Positions 15,015 to 24,468 of a DNA stretch of 64,000 nt are shown in pieces. Below the pieces are notes generated by a model. That model searched no databases and was not told the origin of the DNA. It was given only the letters and a program-made list of their open reading frames with translations. The stretch is taken from contig NZ_JAFBDI010000009.1 of assembly GCF_016908145.1 (NCBI RefSeq), forward strand, positions 1 to 64,000, in the 5' to 3' direction. The position numbers and the translations under genes are program-made. The DNA comes from Marinitoga litoralis. GTDB taxonomy: Bacteria; Thermotogota; Thermotogae; Petrotogales; Petrotogaceae. Every line of letters begins with the position of its first letter. Position 1 is the stretch's first letter.

Positions 15015-17659
15015 TATCTCTTAAGGTTAACAAGTTCTGTTAAAATTTGATCTGATGTTGTAATAACTCTAGATACAGCTTGGAAACCTCTTTGAGCAGT
15101 GATCATTTTTGTAAATTCTTCAGATAAGTCAACATTAGACATTTCTAATGCGCCAGATACTAATGTTCCAGCACCTTCTTCGCCAAATGATCCTATTTTT
15201 GCTAATCCACTATTTTCACTTTGTGTAAATAATGAATTACCCATATCTATTAAGCCACTAGGATTTGTAAATTTTGCTACTGCAACTTGAGCTATTAAAT
15301 CAGATTTTCCATTAGAGAATATACCTAATATTTCTCCTAAATCATTAATAGTAAAGTTTTGCAATACTCCTTTAGCATTACCATCTTGATCAGCTATATT
15401 AACGGATGTTGATGCGGCAAATTGAGTTAAATCATACATGTTCATATTTACTTTAACAGGTCCAGCAGCTGCTATAGAAGCTGGAGCAACCTTTGGATTT
15501 GGAGATTCACCAGTTTTTGCTGGATCAAACCAAAAGCCTATAGCACCATTATTATTGTCAGAGGTATCATAATCAACATAACCTACAGAATCTAATCTCC
15601 ATCTAGAAGTCAAATATTGCCCTTTTCCATCAAAAGCGATAACTCCTTCAGCAGGATCAGTTGTAGTAGTGCCATCTTCTGTTATTTTATATAATGGTTG
15701 TCCATCTATTGTTTCTGCTTTCCAATACCATGTATTATCTGAAATTTTAGAAAATTTAATATTTATATCAAAATCGTTACCTAAAGAATCATATATTTTA
15801 GTAGATACTACAACATTAGGATTTTCATATTCAGCTATCTTATAATTTTGGGAATTTTCAGTATCAATTAATCTTAATTCACCGGAAACTGGAGTCTGTA
15901 TAATTTTCTTTGCTGCAATATATCTAACTGTACCTGCTTCACTAGATTCTCCTGTAGTGTTTGTTGTAGTAGAAACAAAAGTATCTGTTGCATTTGCTTC
16001 TATTACAGATAACCCTGATATTGTATATTTCCCATCATTAGATTTCCAACCGCTAGACATCTTTGAGTTAAAATCTTCAACTGTATCTGCTGAAGTATTA
16101 TCATCGTTAGCATTTGTAAAAACAACATTTCTTAATGCTCCATTCTCTTCTACTTTTAAAGTTATTGTAATATTTCCTGTTGCATCTACACTAAATGATA
16201 TATCTCTTGGATCATAAAAAACTTCATTATTTTGGCTATCTTTTAAAGATACACCTCCTAAGAATTTTACATTTCTTTGATTAGTTCCGTCAGTTAAAAG
16301 TAATCTATCATCTTCATCCTGATATTTTGGGATCAATTCTCCTTTTGTATCAGTCATATATATTCCATCTAATCCCCATTCATTATTTGTATCAGAAGAT
16401 GATTGATAAAGTTCAATTGATAAAGCATTTGTTTGACCAACTGGTAATAATGCAACAGATTCTGATATTCCCGAATCTAAAATTAGATTTTTTAAAATAA
16501 TTTCATTACCTGCACCATCATCTAAAGTAACTCCTTTAGCAAATTGCCTATTTAAGTCATAAAAAGTTCCGTCTGTTGTTATCGTTCCTGTATAGGTAGT
16601 TCCTGCACTATCAGAAACTTCTACTATTACTTGATTTGGATTTGTAGCATCTCTATATAATAATATATCAGGTCTATCTGATGTATCTATAACTCCACTA
16701 CTATCATCATCGTCTTGAGATAATAATGATATTGGATTTCCATTTGTATCAGAAACAGAAACATCACCGTATGCTCTTAAAGGCCAATCAATTCCATTTT
16801 TCCCTAAATCAATTCTTGAACTTGATGGAAAAGAAGAATTGAAATTATTTGTGGGATTGGCCCTTACAACATGTCCTGGGTAATTTGACCATCTTAATAC
16901 GTTTCCTACCTCATCTAATTCCACTTCTCCATAATTGCTTCCACCTAATAATTCATAATTTTTATTTGGATCAACAGTTTCTGCATGCCATCTGTATACA
17001 ATTCTATCTTTATATTGTTCTGACATTAATCTCTCAAAAGTAAATTTTACAGGTACAACATCACCAGAGGAAGATTTTATTGTTAAAGTGGTTTCTTTAA
17101 TTCCAACATCTGAATTTAAGTTGTCAGCTAAGTTTAAAAAAGTAGTTTCTCTTGCTTCCATAACTAAATTTGGAGATATGGTTATATCATTTATAGGTTC
17201 ATTTGAATCAATATATCTTTTACCCGTATCTGTTATTTTTGCATTCCATCCTTGTAATTTCATACCACTAGAAGGATTTACAAAATGACCTTCTGAGTCT
17301 AATGTGAAATTACCAGCTCTAGAGAAATATTTAGAAAGGCCATCTGATAAAATAAAAAAACCTTCACCTTTAATTGCCATATCAGTTTTATTTCCAGTAT
17401 TTTGCAAAGAGCCTTGTGTCATTATTTTATCAATAGATGCTAGTTTAGAACCCAAACCAACTTGAATAGGATTCATACCTCCAAATTGATTATCAGCACC
17501 TCTAGATTCTTTTATTGTTTGAGATAAAGTATTTTGGAATGTAACTCGTGAAGTTTTATAACCTACTGTATTAACATTAGAAATATTATTTCCTATAACA
17601 TCTAATTCTGTTTGAAAATTCTTTAATCCACTTTGACCACTAAACATAGCTCTTAACAT
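15014..17659 (-). CDS. flgE: Flagellar hook protein FlgE, long form
   Basis: This 881-residue protein builds the hook outside the cell. N- and C-terminal D0 regions are typical: MLRAMFSGQSGLKNFQTELDVIGNNISNVNTVGYK is reduced here to its key parts SGQSGLKNFQ and NNISNVNTVGYK; the C-terminus has SNVDLSEEFTKMITAQRGFQ. FlgE is often about 400-450 residues; the extra length is in the surface domains (roughly residues 180-620), rich in Asp/Asn/Thr. This may reflect a thicker or more decorated hook. Strong ribosome site GGGAGGAG. It sits between flgD and flbD. Confidence 0.95.
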   Translation of the reverse strand: MLRAMFSGQSGLKNFQTELDVIGNNISNVNTVGYKTSRVTFQNTLSQTIKESRGADNQFGGMNPIQVGLGSKLASIDKIMTQGSLQNTGNKTDMAIKGEGFFILSDGLSKYFSRAGNFTLDSEGHFVNPSSGMKLQGWNAKITDTGKRYIDSNEPINDITISPNLVMEARETTFLNLADNLNSDVGIKETTLTIKSSSGDVVPVKFTFERLMSEQYKDRIVYRWHAETVDPNKNYELLGGSNYGEVELDEVGNVLRWSNYPGHVVRANPTNNFNSSFPSSSRIDLGKNGIDWPLRAYGDVSVSDTNGNPISLLSQDDDDSSGVIDTSDRPDILLYRDATNPNQVIVEVSDSAGTTYTGTITTDGTFYDLNRQFAKGVTLDDGAGNEIILKNLILDSGISESVALLPVGQTNALSIELYQSSSDTNNEWGLDGIYMTDTKGELIPKYQDEDDRLLLTDGTNQRNVKFLGGVSLKDSQNNEVFYDPRDISFSVDATGNITITLKVEENGALRNVVFTNANDDNTSADTVEDFNSKMSSGWKSNDGKYTISGLSVIEANATDTFVSTTTNTTGESSEAGTVRYIAAKKIIQTPVSGELRLIDTENSQNYKIAEYENPNVVVSTKIYDSLGNDFDINIKFSKISDNTWYWKAETIDGQPLYKITEDGTTTTDPAEGVIAFDGKGQYLTSRWRLDSVGYVDYDTSDNNNGAIGFWFDPAKTGESPNPKVAPASIAAAGPVKVNMNMYDLTQFAASTSVNIADQDGNAKGVLQNFTINDLGEILGIFSNGKSDLIAQVAVAKFTNPSGLIDMGNSLFTQSENSGLAKIGSFGEEGAGTLVSGALEMSNVDLSEEFTKMITAQRGFQAVSRVITTSDQILTELVNLKR

Positions 17660-17683
17660 AAAAATCTCCTCCCGTTTATTATT

Positions 17684-18343
17684 TTATATTTCAGATATTT
17701 CTATTATTTTATCTGTACTATATTTTTGCCCGTTTACCAATACAAAGAATTTGTCATTTTCAAACTGAACTGCATCAACTTTTCCGCCATCCAAACCTCC
17801 GATTTTTACTTTTTCTCCATCTTTATATGTATATATTTCATATTTATATTCTCCATCTATAGCTTTTATTCCATCATTGCCTATACCGTCCCAGTTAAAA
17901 GTTTTCATACCTTCATCTTGTATTCCTAAATCTTTAGTTAAAACCAAATTATCGTTATTGTCGTATATATCAACATATACTTTTGTAGGTTCTTCAAGGT
18001 TGTATATAATTGCATCAGAAAATCCTCCAGTCAAATTAATTTTGTTGTTTTCAACCACAACGGTTTTTCCAATAAGAGAAGAAGCTTGTATTTTAAACAA
18101 ATTCATTTGTGATGAAACCATATTTTGAAAAGATTTGCTCATATTCATAATTTGTTCAGTAGAAGATAATTGAGACATTTGTGAAATAAAATCTTTATCA
18201 TTCATAGCATTTGTAGGATCTTGATATTTTAATTGAGTCATTAAAATTTTTAAAAAAGCTTCTTTATCAAGTTCTTTCTTTGGTTCTGTATTAATTTTAT
18301 TTGTTGAAGATGTAAAATTAGTTGTATTTATGCCATTAATCAT
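17684..18343 (-). CDS. flgD: Flagellar hook assembly (cap) protein FlgD
   Basis: This is a 219-residue hook-cap protein. The N-terminal signature LDKEAFLKILMTQLKYQDPTN is reduced here to FLKILMTQLKYQDP, followed by FISQMSQLSSTEQIMNMSKS. The C-terminal part has the FlgD Ig/tudor-like strands (VYVDIYDNNDNLVLTKDLG; FNWDGIGNDG). The ATG at 18343 is preferred because AGAGGTG precedes it; a GTG three codons earlier is part of that site. It overlaps the 3' end of fliK by 8 bases. Confidence 0.94.
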   Translation of the reverse strand: MINGINTTNFTSSTNKINTEPKKELDKEAFLKILMTQLKYQDPTNAMNDKDFISQMSQLSSTEQIMNMSKSFQNMVSSQMNLFKIQASSLIGKTVVVENNKINLTGGFSDAIIYNLEEPTKVYVDIYDNNDNLVLTKDLGIQDEGMKTFNWDGIGNDGIKAIDGEYKYEIYTYKDGEKVKIGGLDGGKVDAVQFENDKFFVLVNGQKYSTDKIIEISEI

Positions 18344-19832
18344 ATTTTTCACCTCTTAAGATTTCCCAAAAATCATTTCTTTTATTTTTTCTTTTTTTAT
18401 CATCATTATCTTTGGTATTTTCATTTGTGTTGGAATTATTATTTTCATTATTCTCTTTATTATCCTCATTATATTCATCATTATTATAAAACTCGCTTTT
18501 TATTGTAAAATCAACTTTTTCATATTTCTCTTTAAAGTTATTTATTAATGTTTCAATCCTGTTTTCTAGTTCATTTTTGTTTTCAATATTTTCAATATTA
18601 AATTCAATTTTTAAATTTTTTTGGGATTTAATAATAGTTACTTCTAAATTTCCTAAATCTGGTGGTGTTACTTTAAAAACTGTTCTTTCAAAATATTTAG
18701 GTAAATTATTTATTTTTTCTACAGTATTATTAATATTTGAAATTAAGTTTTGTATAGATATTGTTTTTATATTGTTATTTTGGCTATTTATTTGAACGTT
18801 ATTTATTGAAGGATGTAAAAAATTAATTTTATTAAAATAGTTCTCTATAGTGTTATTTCTATTTAAATTAAGTATTTTGCTATGAGTGGATTCTTTTTTA
18901 TTTTCGATTTTATATATTATTGAATCTATATGTTTAAAAATATTATTAATATCAATATTTTTGGATTTGTTTTCAATTATTACTTGTATGTTTTTATTAT
19001 AGTTTTTTTTAATATTTTTGTACTCTGTTTTATTTTTCGATGTACTTCCTAATAAATCCTTTAATTTATTATTTTTATTTTTAGAGATTTTTATCTCAAT
19101 AGAATTATTAGAGTATAAAACCTTTTCTTTTTCAGGATTATTAATAAAACTCTTTATTTTAAATTCAAAAATAGATTTTAAATTTAATTTATCTATATCA
19201 AAGGAATCAACATTATATTTATGGTTGAAGGCATTTAATTTAATAAAATTATCAAATTTCTTAGGTATAAATGCTATATTATTATTTAAACTTATTTTTA
19301 AAATATCTTTATAGTTAAAATCATTAATAAAATCTTTTGAAATTATCAGTTTATTATTTTTAGTATTTGAGAAATTATATTTTTCTTTAAATGAATCAAA
19401 TGCATCGGGTAATTTATTCCTAATATTATGATTAATATTATTATTAGAATTAAAATTCTTAACGATATTAACTAATTCACTAGGAAGAGAATCTTTATTA
19501 TCATTGATAAAATTAACTAACTCTTTGATATTAGAGTTAATGTTATATTTTTTATTTATCTTTAAAGATTTTCCAATAACATTTTTTTTCAAAATAATAT
19601 TTTTTTGTGAAAAATGGAAACTAACACTTTTTATTTTTATTTGGAATTTTTTAATTATTTTTGTATTTCCAATTTTGTATGATGTTTTTGTATTTTTGAT
19701 TGTATCACTATACTCATTAATATATTCACTAAAAACATTATTTTTAGTGAATATATTATTTTGTATTTTTTGATTATTATTTTCAAAATTATTTTGTATT
19801 TTTAAATTTCTTATGAGAATGTTAGATACCAT
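18336..19832 (-). CDS. fliK: Flagellar hook-length control protein FliK
   Basis: This is a 498-residue protein, extremely rich in Asn, Lys and Ile for its first 370 residues, probably an extended secreted ruler. The C-terminal FliK domain is visible: TVFKVTPPDLGNLEVTII at about residue 390, then IEFNIENIENKNELENRIETL. The last 40 residues are an Asn/Glu/Lys low-complexity tail. The order fliK-flgD-flgE supports the call. FliK sets hook length and switches export specificity. Ribosome site AGGAGG is 5 bases before the ATG. Confidence 0.88.
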   Translation of the reverse strand: MVSNILIRNLKIQNNFENNNQKIQNNIFTKNNVFSEYINEYSDTIKNTKTSYKIGNTKIIKKFQIKIKSVSFHFSQKNIILKKNVIGKSLKINKKYNINSNIKELVNFINDNKDSLPSELVNIVKNFNSNNNINHNIRNKLPDAFDSFKEKYNFSNTKNNKLIISKDFINDFNYKDILKISLNNNIAFIPKKFDNFIKLNAFNHKYNVDSFDIDKLNLKSIFEFKIKSFINNPEKEKVLYSNNSIEIKISKNKNNKLKDLLGSTSKNKTEYKNIKKNYNKNIQVIIENKSKNIDINNIFKHIDSIIYKIENKKESTHSKILNLNRNNTIENYFNKINFLHPSINNVQINSQNNNIKTISIQNLISNINNTVEKINNLPKYFERTVFKVTPPDLGNLEVTIIKSQKNLKIEFNIENIENKNELENRIETLINNFKEKYEKVDFTIKSEFYNNDEYNEDNKENNENNNSNTNENTKDNDDKKRKNKRNDFWEILRGEKYD

Positions 19833-19845
19833 TTTTACCTCCTAA

Positions 19846-20508
19846 TTATTTTATCACCTCCCCAATTTTAGAAATAACATTTGCAGCTTTTGTTGGGTTT
19901 ATTTGTGCTAAGGATTGTATTATTTCTGCAGCAGTATCTGAGGGTAGCTTTAATAAAGCATTAACTATTAAGTCAATGCTTACTTCATCCCTCGATAAAG
20001 CTACAGCGATTTGTGCTGGGGTTGAGGAGGCGAACCATTGTGATAATTTTTCTATTCTAGAATTATAATCTTCAAAAATTCTTTTTTCATCTTCAAATAG
20101 TTTTTTCTCTTTTTCAAATTTCTCTTTTTCTATTGCTAAATTAGAGGCTTCTATAGATATTTGAGAAGATAATTTTTTTAACTCTTCTAATTGAGAATTT
20201 ATTTCTTGAGTCTTTTTATCAATTTCTAATAATCTTTCCTTTATTAATTGTTCTTGGATAAAGTACGAATTTCCTATATCTAGGTATTCATATTTAACTC
20301 TATCTTTCAAAACAGGAACTTTTTGTAGCATATAAGCTACAAAGCTTTTCCAATCGTTTTGAATGCTTAAGTTAAGAGTCTTTAATCTATTAAATTCAAA
20401 ATTTAAATAAACTAAAATTATAATAATTATAGTAATAAATATAGACCAAAAAAATAAAGTTAATATTCTTTTAATTCTTCCAGGTTTTTGGTTTTCGTCA
20501 TTAGCCAT
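19846..20508 (-). CDS. MotE-like flagellar chaperone (MgtE N-terminal-type domain)
   Basis: This is a 220-residue protein: one membrane helix (about 13-37), a long coiled coil (about 85-160), then a helical repeat domain, ASSTPAQIAVALSRDEVSIDLIVNALLKLPSDTAAEIIQSL, seen here as PAQIAVALSRDE and LPSDTAAEIIQSL. This is the MgtE N-domain-like fold of MotE/YlxF, which acts as a periplasmic chaperone for the flagellar motor in epsilon-proteobacteria and is found before fliK in Gram-positive operons. It is the first gene after the bamA terminator, so it probably begins the flagellar transcript. Ribosome site GGGAGGG. Confidence 0.8.
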   Translation of the reverse strand: MANDENQKPGRIKRILTLFFWSIFITIIIIILVYLNFEFNRLKTLNLSIQNDWKSFVAYMLQKVPVLKDRVKYEYLDIGNSYFIQEQLIKERLLEIDKKTQEINSQLEELKKLSSQISIEASNLAIEKEKFEKEKKLFEDEKRIFEDYNSRIEKLSQWFASSTPAQIAVALSRDEVSIDLIVNALLKLPSDTAAEIIQSLAQINPTKAANVISKIGEVIK

Positions 20509-20576
20509 AATATCCCTCCCACCATTTGCTAATTAATAGTATATCAAAAAATTTTAAAAAAATTAAGCCTTTTAAT

Positions 20577-20604
20577 AAAAAAAGGGGCATAAGCCCCTTT
20601 TTTA
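20577..20604 (-). terminator. Terminator after bamA
   Basis: AAAAAAGGGGC / GCCCCTTTTTT stem with an ATAA loop and T tracts on both sides, immediately after the bamA stop codon. It separates the long metG-to-bamA string from the flagellar genes. Confidence 0.92.
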
Positions 20605-22875
20605 TTAAAACATAGGTCCAAATCCAAACGCCCATTTAAATTTATTATCTTTATCAAAAACTCCCTCAAATCTAATAGGACCAATCATAGGTATTGTAAT
20701 TTTTAGTCCAAATCCGTATGACCATAAATAATCATTGAATAAATTATCGTTATTAGAATTACCAATATCTAAAAATGCATAAATATCAACCGGAACATTT
20801 TCTTTATTGACTTGATATTGAATTTCAGTGTTATTTAGTATCATATAATTTCCTTTTAAGGCAGAAAATTCATACCCTCTTAAAGTATACATACCACCAA
20901 GATAAAAATCATATAAATTGAAAGGATCGTTAGTATATCCTGTTTTAAACCTATTTGCAAAAGTAAACTTATAATATGTTTTAAATATCTTATTTTCTAA
21001 AAATCCTCCATAATAGTATTCATTATTTTTTAAAGCATTAAAACCTCCAAATAATTGAATGCTATTATATAATCCGTTATATGGTCTAAAAGGGTAATCT
21101 AATCTTGAATAGGTATATCCCAATCCGGAACTTATTTGCTTTTTTATTTCATACGAAGAAGGATTATATTGAGTTTCGGAATAACTAAAGTTAAAATTTA
21201 CATTATTAAAATCATCTATATTATAATTTGGACTTATAGAAAAAGATATCTTATTAGAAACAGTAGCTTCATTACTAATATTTTCTTGTGGAATACCAAT
21301 ATTTTTATCATATAATCCATAATTTAAATTTGTTCCAATAGAAAATTTAGAACCAAATATATTTTTTATATTGTATCCGCCATTAAAAATATAGGTATTT
21401 GATAAAGGATTTAAGTTAGTAGAAATATTAAATGATTGTCCATATCCAAAAGGATTTGCCCATTGAAGTTCTAATTGTCCTAAAAATCCCATATACCAAT
21501 GGGCATCTTCAGGTATTGTATAAGTAATTCCGCCTATAAATTTTCCAGGTTTATTCTTTTCTTCAATATCTATTTTAAAATCAATTTTATCTCCGTTTTG
21601 ATTATATGGATAAACATTAACTTTTTCGAAAAACCCTGTACCAGATAGCGCATAATATGTATCTTGTATATTTTTAGCAGTTATAACATCTCCGTTTTTA
21701 AGTTTAATAGATGGTTTAATTAAATAATCTTTTGTTTTTTGTTCAGGAGAAATTGTTATTGATATATCCCCAACCTTATATTCAGTAATATTATAAGATA
21801 ATATATCATTTTCATATGAAACATTTATATCAACAAAAGGATAACCTAAATTTGAATAATAATCTTTTAATTCTTTTATGCTATTTAATAATTGTAAATT
21901 TGTTATAGTCGAATTTTTTGTGATATTTAGTTGTTTTAATTTACCAAAAATTTCAAAGTTTTCAATACTTTCATTTCCGTTAATAATAACATCATTTATT
22001 TTAGAAGGAGAGTCTATAATTTTTCTCAAATTTCCATTTAAAACTATAACAAGATCTCCGCCAGGAGTATTTTCAATATTAATTGGTTTAATAGAAATTT
22101 GTGTTTCATTTGAAAAATAAGGAAGTTGTTGTAATGTTTGAAAAATCTTTTGTAAATCTTCTACTTTAGGATATGTATCTTTAACATCTGATCTAAATAA
22201 AAAGAATTTATTTTCCCAATCACTTCTAAAATTGAAACCAAAAAGTTTTTTTAATTCATCTTTATTTAAATTAGCAATTTCTCCATTTAATTCAATATCC
22301 CATAAATCATACTCTTTTATAATATATATTAAAGTGTTTTCATTTGACATGTTTTTCTTATCAATAGAAGTGCTTTCTAGAGTAATAGAATCTGAACCTA
22401 ATTTTATATTACTTAAAACTTCAATATACATATATCCATTTTCCTCATAATACTTTTTAATTTCATCTAATCCTTTTTTATATTCATTTATATTAAGAGG
22501 AATATTTTTTTCTGTATAAACCTTAGTTGCTATATTGGTTAAATCTAACAGATTATCACCTAATACTTTAAACTTAACTTCTTTTACAATAGGATTAGTT
22601 TTAAAAATAAATTTTAATTCGCTGTTTTCTTCAGAATAATCATATGATATTGACGAAAAATACGGATAAGCGTTTTGTAAAGCATTAATTGCTAATTTTA
22701 AATCTATTTCACCAACAATAGAATTTTCAGTTATATCGTACTTAGATAAAACATCTTTTAACTCATTTTCAATAAAAGAGATATTACCCTCAAAAACAAT
22801 ATTTTTTACATTCATTAGAGCAAATACGTTGATAAATATTGTAATAATAAATAAAACTAAAAATAGTCTTTTCAT
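20605..22875 (-). CDS. Outer-membrane beta-barrel assembly protein BamA/Omp85 family
   Basis: This is a 756-residue protein with a signal peptide (MKRLFLVLFIITIFINVFA). POTRA-like repeats fill about residues 20-410, including NVKNIVFEGNISF, KEVKFKVLGDNLLDL, INDVIINGNESIENFEIFGKL and GDISITISPEQ. A C-terminal 16-stranded-type barrel follows, with FLGQLELQWANPFGYGQ and the conserved YTLRGYEFSALKGN (RGY/F lid-lock motif). It ends in FGFGPMF, with a terminal Phe beta-signal. It folds proteins into the outer membrane, here the toga. Its 5' end overlaps the HATPase gene by 4 bases. Confidence 0.92.
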   Translation of the reverse strand: MKRLFLVLFIITIFINVFALMNVKNIVFEGNISFIENELKDVLSKYDITENSIVGEIDLKLAINALQNAYPYFSSISYDYSEENSELKFIFKTNPIVKEVKFKVLGDNLLDLTNIATKVYTEKNIPLNINEYKKGLDEIKKYYEENGYMYIEVLSNIKLGSDSITLESTSIDKKNMSNENTLIYIIKEYDLWDIELNGEIANLNKDELKKLFGFNFRSDWENKFFLFRSDVKDTYPKVEDLQKIFQTLQQLPYFSNETQISIKPINIENTPGGDLVIVLNGNLRKIIDSPSKINDVIINGNESIENFEIFGKLKQLNITKNSTITNLQLLNSIKELKDYYSNLGYPFVDINVSYENDILSYNITEYKVGDISITISPEQKTKDYLIKPSIKLKNGDVITAKNIQDTYYALSGTGFFEKVNVYPYNQNGDKIDFKIDIEEKNKPGKFIGGITYTIPEDAHWYMGFLGQLELQWANPFGYGQSFNISTNLNPLSNTYIFNGGYNIKNIFGSKFSIGTNLNYGLYDKNIGIPQENISNEATVSNKISFSISPNYNIDDFNNVNFNFSYSETQYNPSSYEIKKQISSGLGYTYSRLDYPFRPYNGLYNSIQLFGGFNALKNNEYYYGGFLENKIFKTYYKFTFANRFKTGYTNDPFNLYDFYLGGMYTLRGYEFSALKGNYMILNNTEIQYQVNKENVPVDIYAFLDIGNSNNDNLFNDYLWSYGFGLKITIPMIGPIRFEGVFDKDNKFKWAFGFGPMF

Positions 22876-23423
22876 TTATCTTCCTCCTTGATTTCTTTTT
22901 CTAAATTTAATATATAATTTTTTATTATTTTTAAATCAGATGGTTTTGTTAAGTCAAAATTTTCTTTTAGAAATTTGGAATCAATGTTATAACCATTTTT
23001 ATTATAAAATCTAGTAATTTTCCAATGGAAATTATTACTCATATTAAGAACATGTAGTATCATAGTAGTTATATCTCCAACAGGTTGACAATCAATATTT
23101 GATAAAATGAAGTTTGCATTTATATTAGTTCCTTTATTTTTTTTTGAATAAATATTAAAAGTACCACCAGTTTTTTCAACAGAAAACTTTAGAAATGATA
23201 GACCCACACCAAATTTTTTCTTTCTATTTCGTTTAGTTGTATAAAAAGGATCTAAAGCTTTTTTTATTTCTAAATCATCCATTCCTCTACCATTATCTGA
23301 AATAGTAAATTTAAAATTATTCTTTGTTTCAATTATAACTAAATATCCAGTATTACCACCAGAATTAATAGCATTTTCGCATATGTCTAAAATATGATCA
23401 CAAATAGTTCTCAATGTTGCCAA
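22872..23423 (-). CDS. Histidine-kinase-like ATPase (HATPase_c) protein
   Basis: This is a 183-residue protein made almost only of a GHKL ATPase domain: N box DICENAINSG (about 13-22), G1 box SDNGRGMDD (about 42), the DPFYTTK segment and G2 box KFGVGLSFLKF. There is no histidine phosphotransfer domain or receiver, so it is more like an anti-sigma or stand-alone sensor ATPase. A TTG start lies inside the last codons of the PHP gene (13-base overlap). It belongs to the DRTGG/CBS/PHP module. Confidence 0.82.
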   Translation of the reverse strand: MATLRTICDHILDICENAINSGGNTGYLVIIETKNNFKFTISDNGRGMDDLEIKKALDPFYTTKRNRKKKFGVGLSFLKFSVEKTGGTFNIYSKKNKGTNINANFILSNIDCQPVGDITTMILHVLNMSNNFHWKITRFYNKNGYNIDSKFLKENFDLTKPSDLKIIKNYILNLEKEIKEEDK

Positions 23424-24130
23424 ATTGGTATCACCTTACTTTCAATAATAGCAGATCTAAAGCTTTCAAAAGAACGATCCTTTGCGATTATTTTACAGGA
23501 AGGAATTAATTGTTCAGGGAAATGAGCATCAGTATTAAAAATAAAAGTTTTAAAACCAATTTTTTTAGCTCTTTGAATTTCTTCATCACTTTTTACTTCA
23601 ACTGCATCTATTATAACATTTTCGGGTGGAAAAACTAAATTAGTAATTAGCCCATTAAATCTAAAAATATGAGCGGGAATAAATAAAGAATCATATTGTT
23701 TAGACAATAAGTAAATATCATTAATAGTTAAGTCACATGCACTTCCTAAATAAGGCTTTTCTAAAATCGAATTAAAAGTCCCATCTTCATTGCATATAAT
23801 TTGATAACCTAATTTTTCTGGGTCATAATTTTTAATTATTAAGTGTTTTTCGATTATTTTTCCAAAATCAATAGCATCAACTAAATTTTTAAAATAAACT
23901 AATATATGTACTTCTTCTTTAGAAGTTACTTCAATTCCAGGAATTACTTTTATATCTATTTTATTTAATATTTTTGAAAATAATTCTATATGTCTAGCTG
24001 TATTATGATCAGTTATTGAAATCCAGTTAACACCATTTAAATATTCTAAAAAGACATCTGGAGTCATTGTAATGTCAGCACATGGGGATAAAATGGTATG
24101 AATGTGAAAATTACCATAAAATGTTGCCAT
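23411..24130 (-). CDS. PHP-domain metal-dependent phosphoesterase
   Basis: This is a 239-residue protein with all PHP motifs: HIHTILSPCADI (motif I, HxH), SITDHNTARH (motif II), IPGIEVTSKEEVHILVY (motif III) and FNTDAHFPE (motif IV). PHP proteins hydrolyse phosphoesters using three metals; the substrate here is unknown. The ATG at 24130 is chosen, one base after the DRTGG gene's stop. Placed between a DRTGG gene and a HATPase gene, it matches the accessory module known beside NAD(P)H-linked [FeFe]-hydrogenases in Firmicutes and Thermotogota. Confidence 0.85.
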   Translation of the reverse strand: MATFYGNFHIHTILSPCADITMTPDVFLEYLNGVNWISITDHNTARHIELFSKILNKIDIKVIPGIEVTSKEEVHILVYFKNLVDAIDFGKIIEKHLIIKNYDPEKLGYQIICNEDGTFNSILEKPYLGSACDLTINDIYLLSKQYDSLFIPAHIFRFNGLITNLVFPPENVIIDAVEVKSDEEIQRAKKIGFKTFIFNTDAHFPEQLIPSCKIIAKDRSFESFRSAIIESKVIPIWQH

Positions 24131-24131
24131 A

Positions 24132-24467
24132 TTATTCACCAAATAAAATATTATATATTAATCCAACAGTTTTAAAAATATCGTATTTACTTTTTAATAA
24201 GTTTATATTATTTTCTTTTGCTTTTTCTATAGTTTCGTTTTCAAATTCAAAGTCTTTTGGTATTACTATTGTGTTAGCTTCTACAATAGAGGCTACGGCA
24301 ATTATATTTGGATGAGTTTGATGTGTAATCCATATAGAAGAAGTAGGAGAATTCCTCATTATTTCACTTAGCAAATCGCCAACGTACCCGTTTTTTATTT
24401 CTGTTTCATTGTTATAAATATATATATCTTCAATAAAATCTAATTTTAATAAATCTTCTAAAATCAT
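24132..24467 (-). CDS. DRTGG-type domain protein (second copy)
   Basis: This is a 111-residue single-domain protein. The pattern GYVGDLLSEIMRNSPTSSIW, HPNIIAVASIVEANTIVIP and a final YDIFKTVGLIYNIL is that of stand-alone DRTGG-like domains, related to the N-terminal part of HPr kinase and to phosphotransacetylase regulatory domains. Its ligand is unknown; nucleotide or metabolite sensing is inferred for the family. It is flanked by the CBS-HATPase gene (1-base gap) and the PHP gene. Confidence 0.75.
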   Translation of the reverse strand: MILEDLLKLDFIEDIYIYNNETEIKNGYVGDLLSEIMRNSPTSSIWITHQTHPNIIAVASIVEANTIVIPKDFEFENETIEKAKENNINLLKSKYDIFKTVGLIYNILFGE

Positions 24468-24468
24468 A

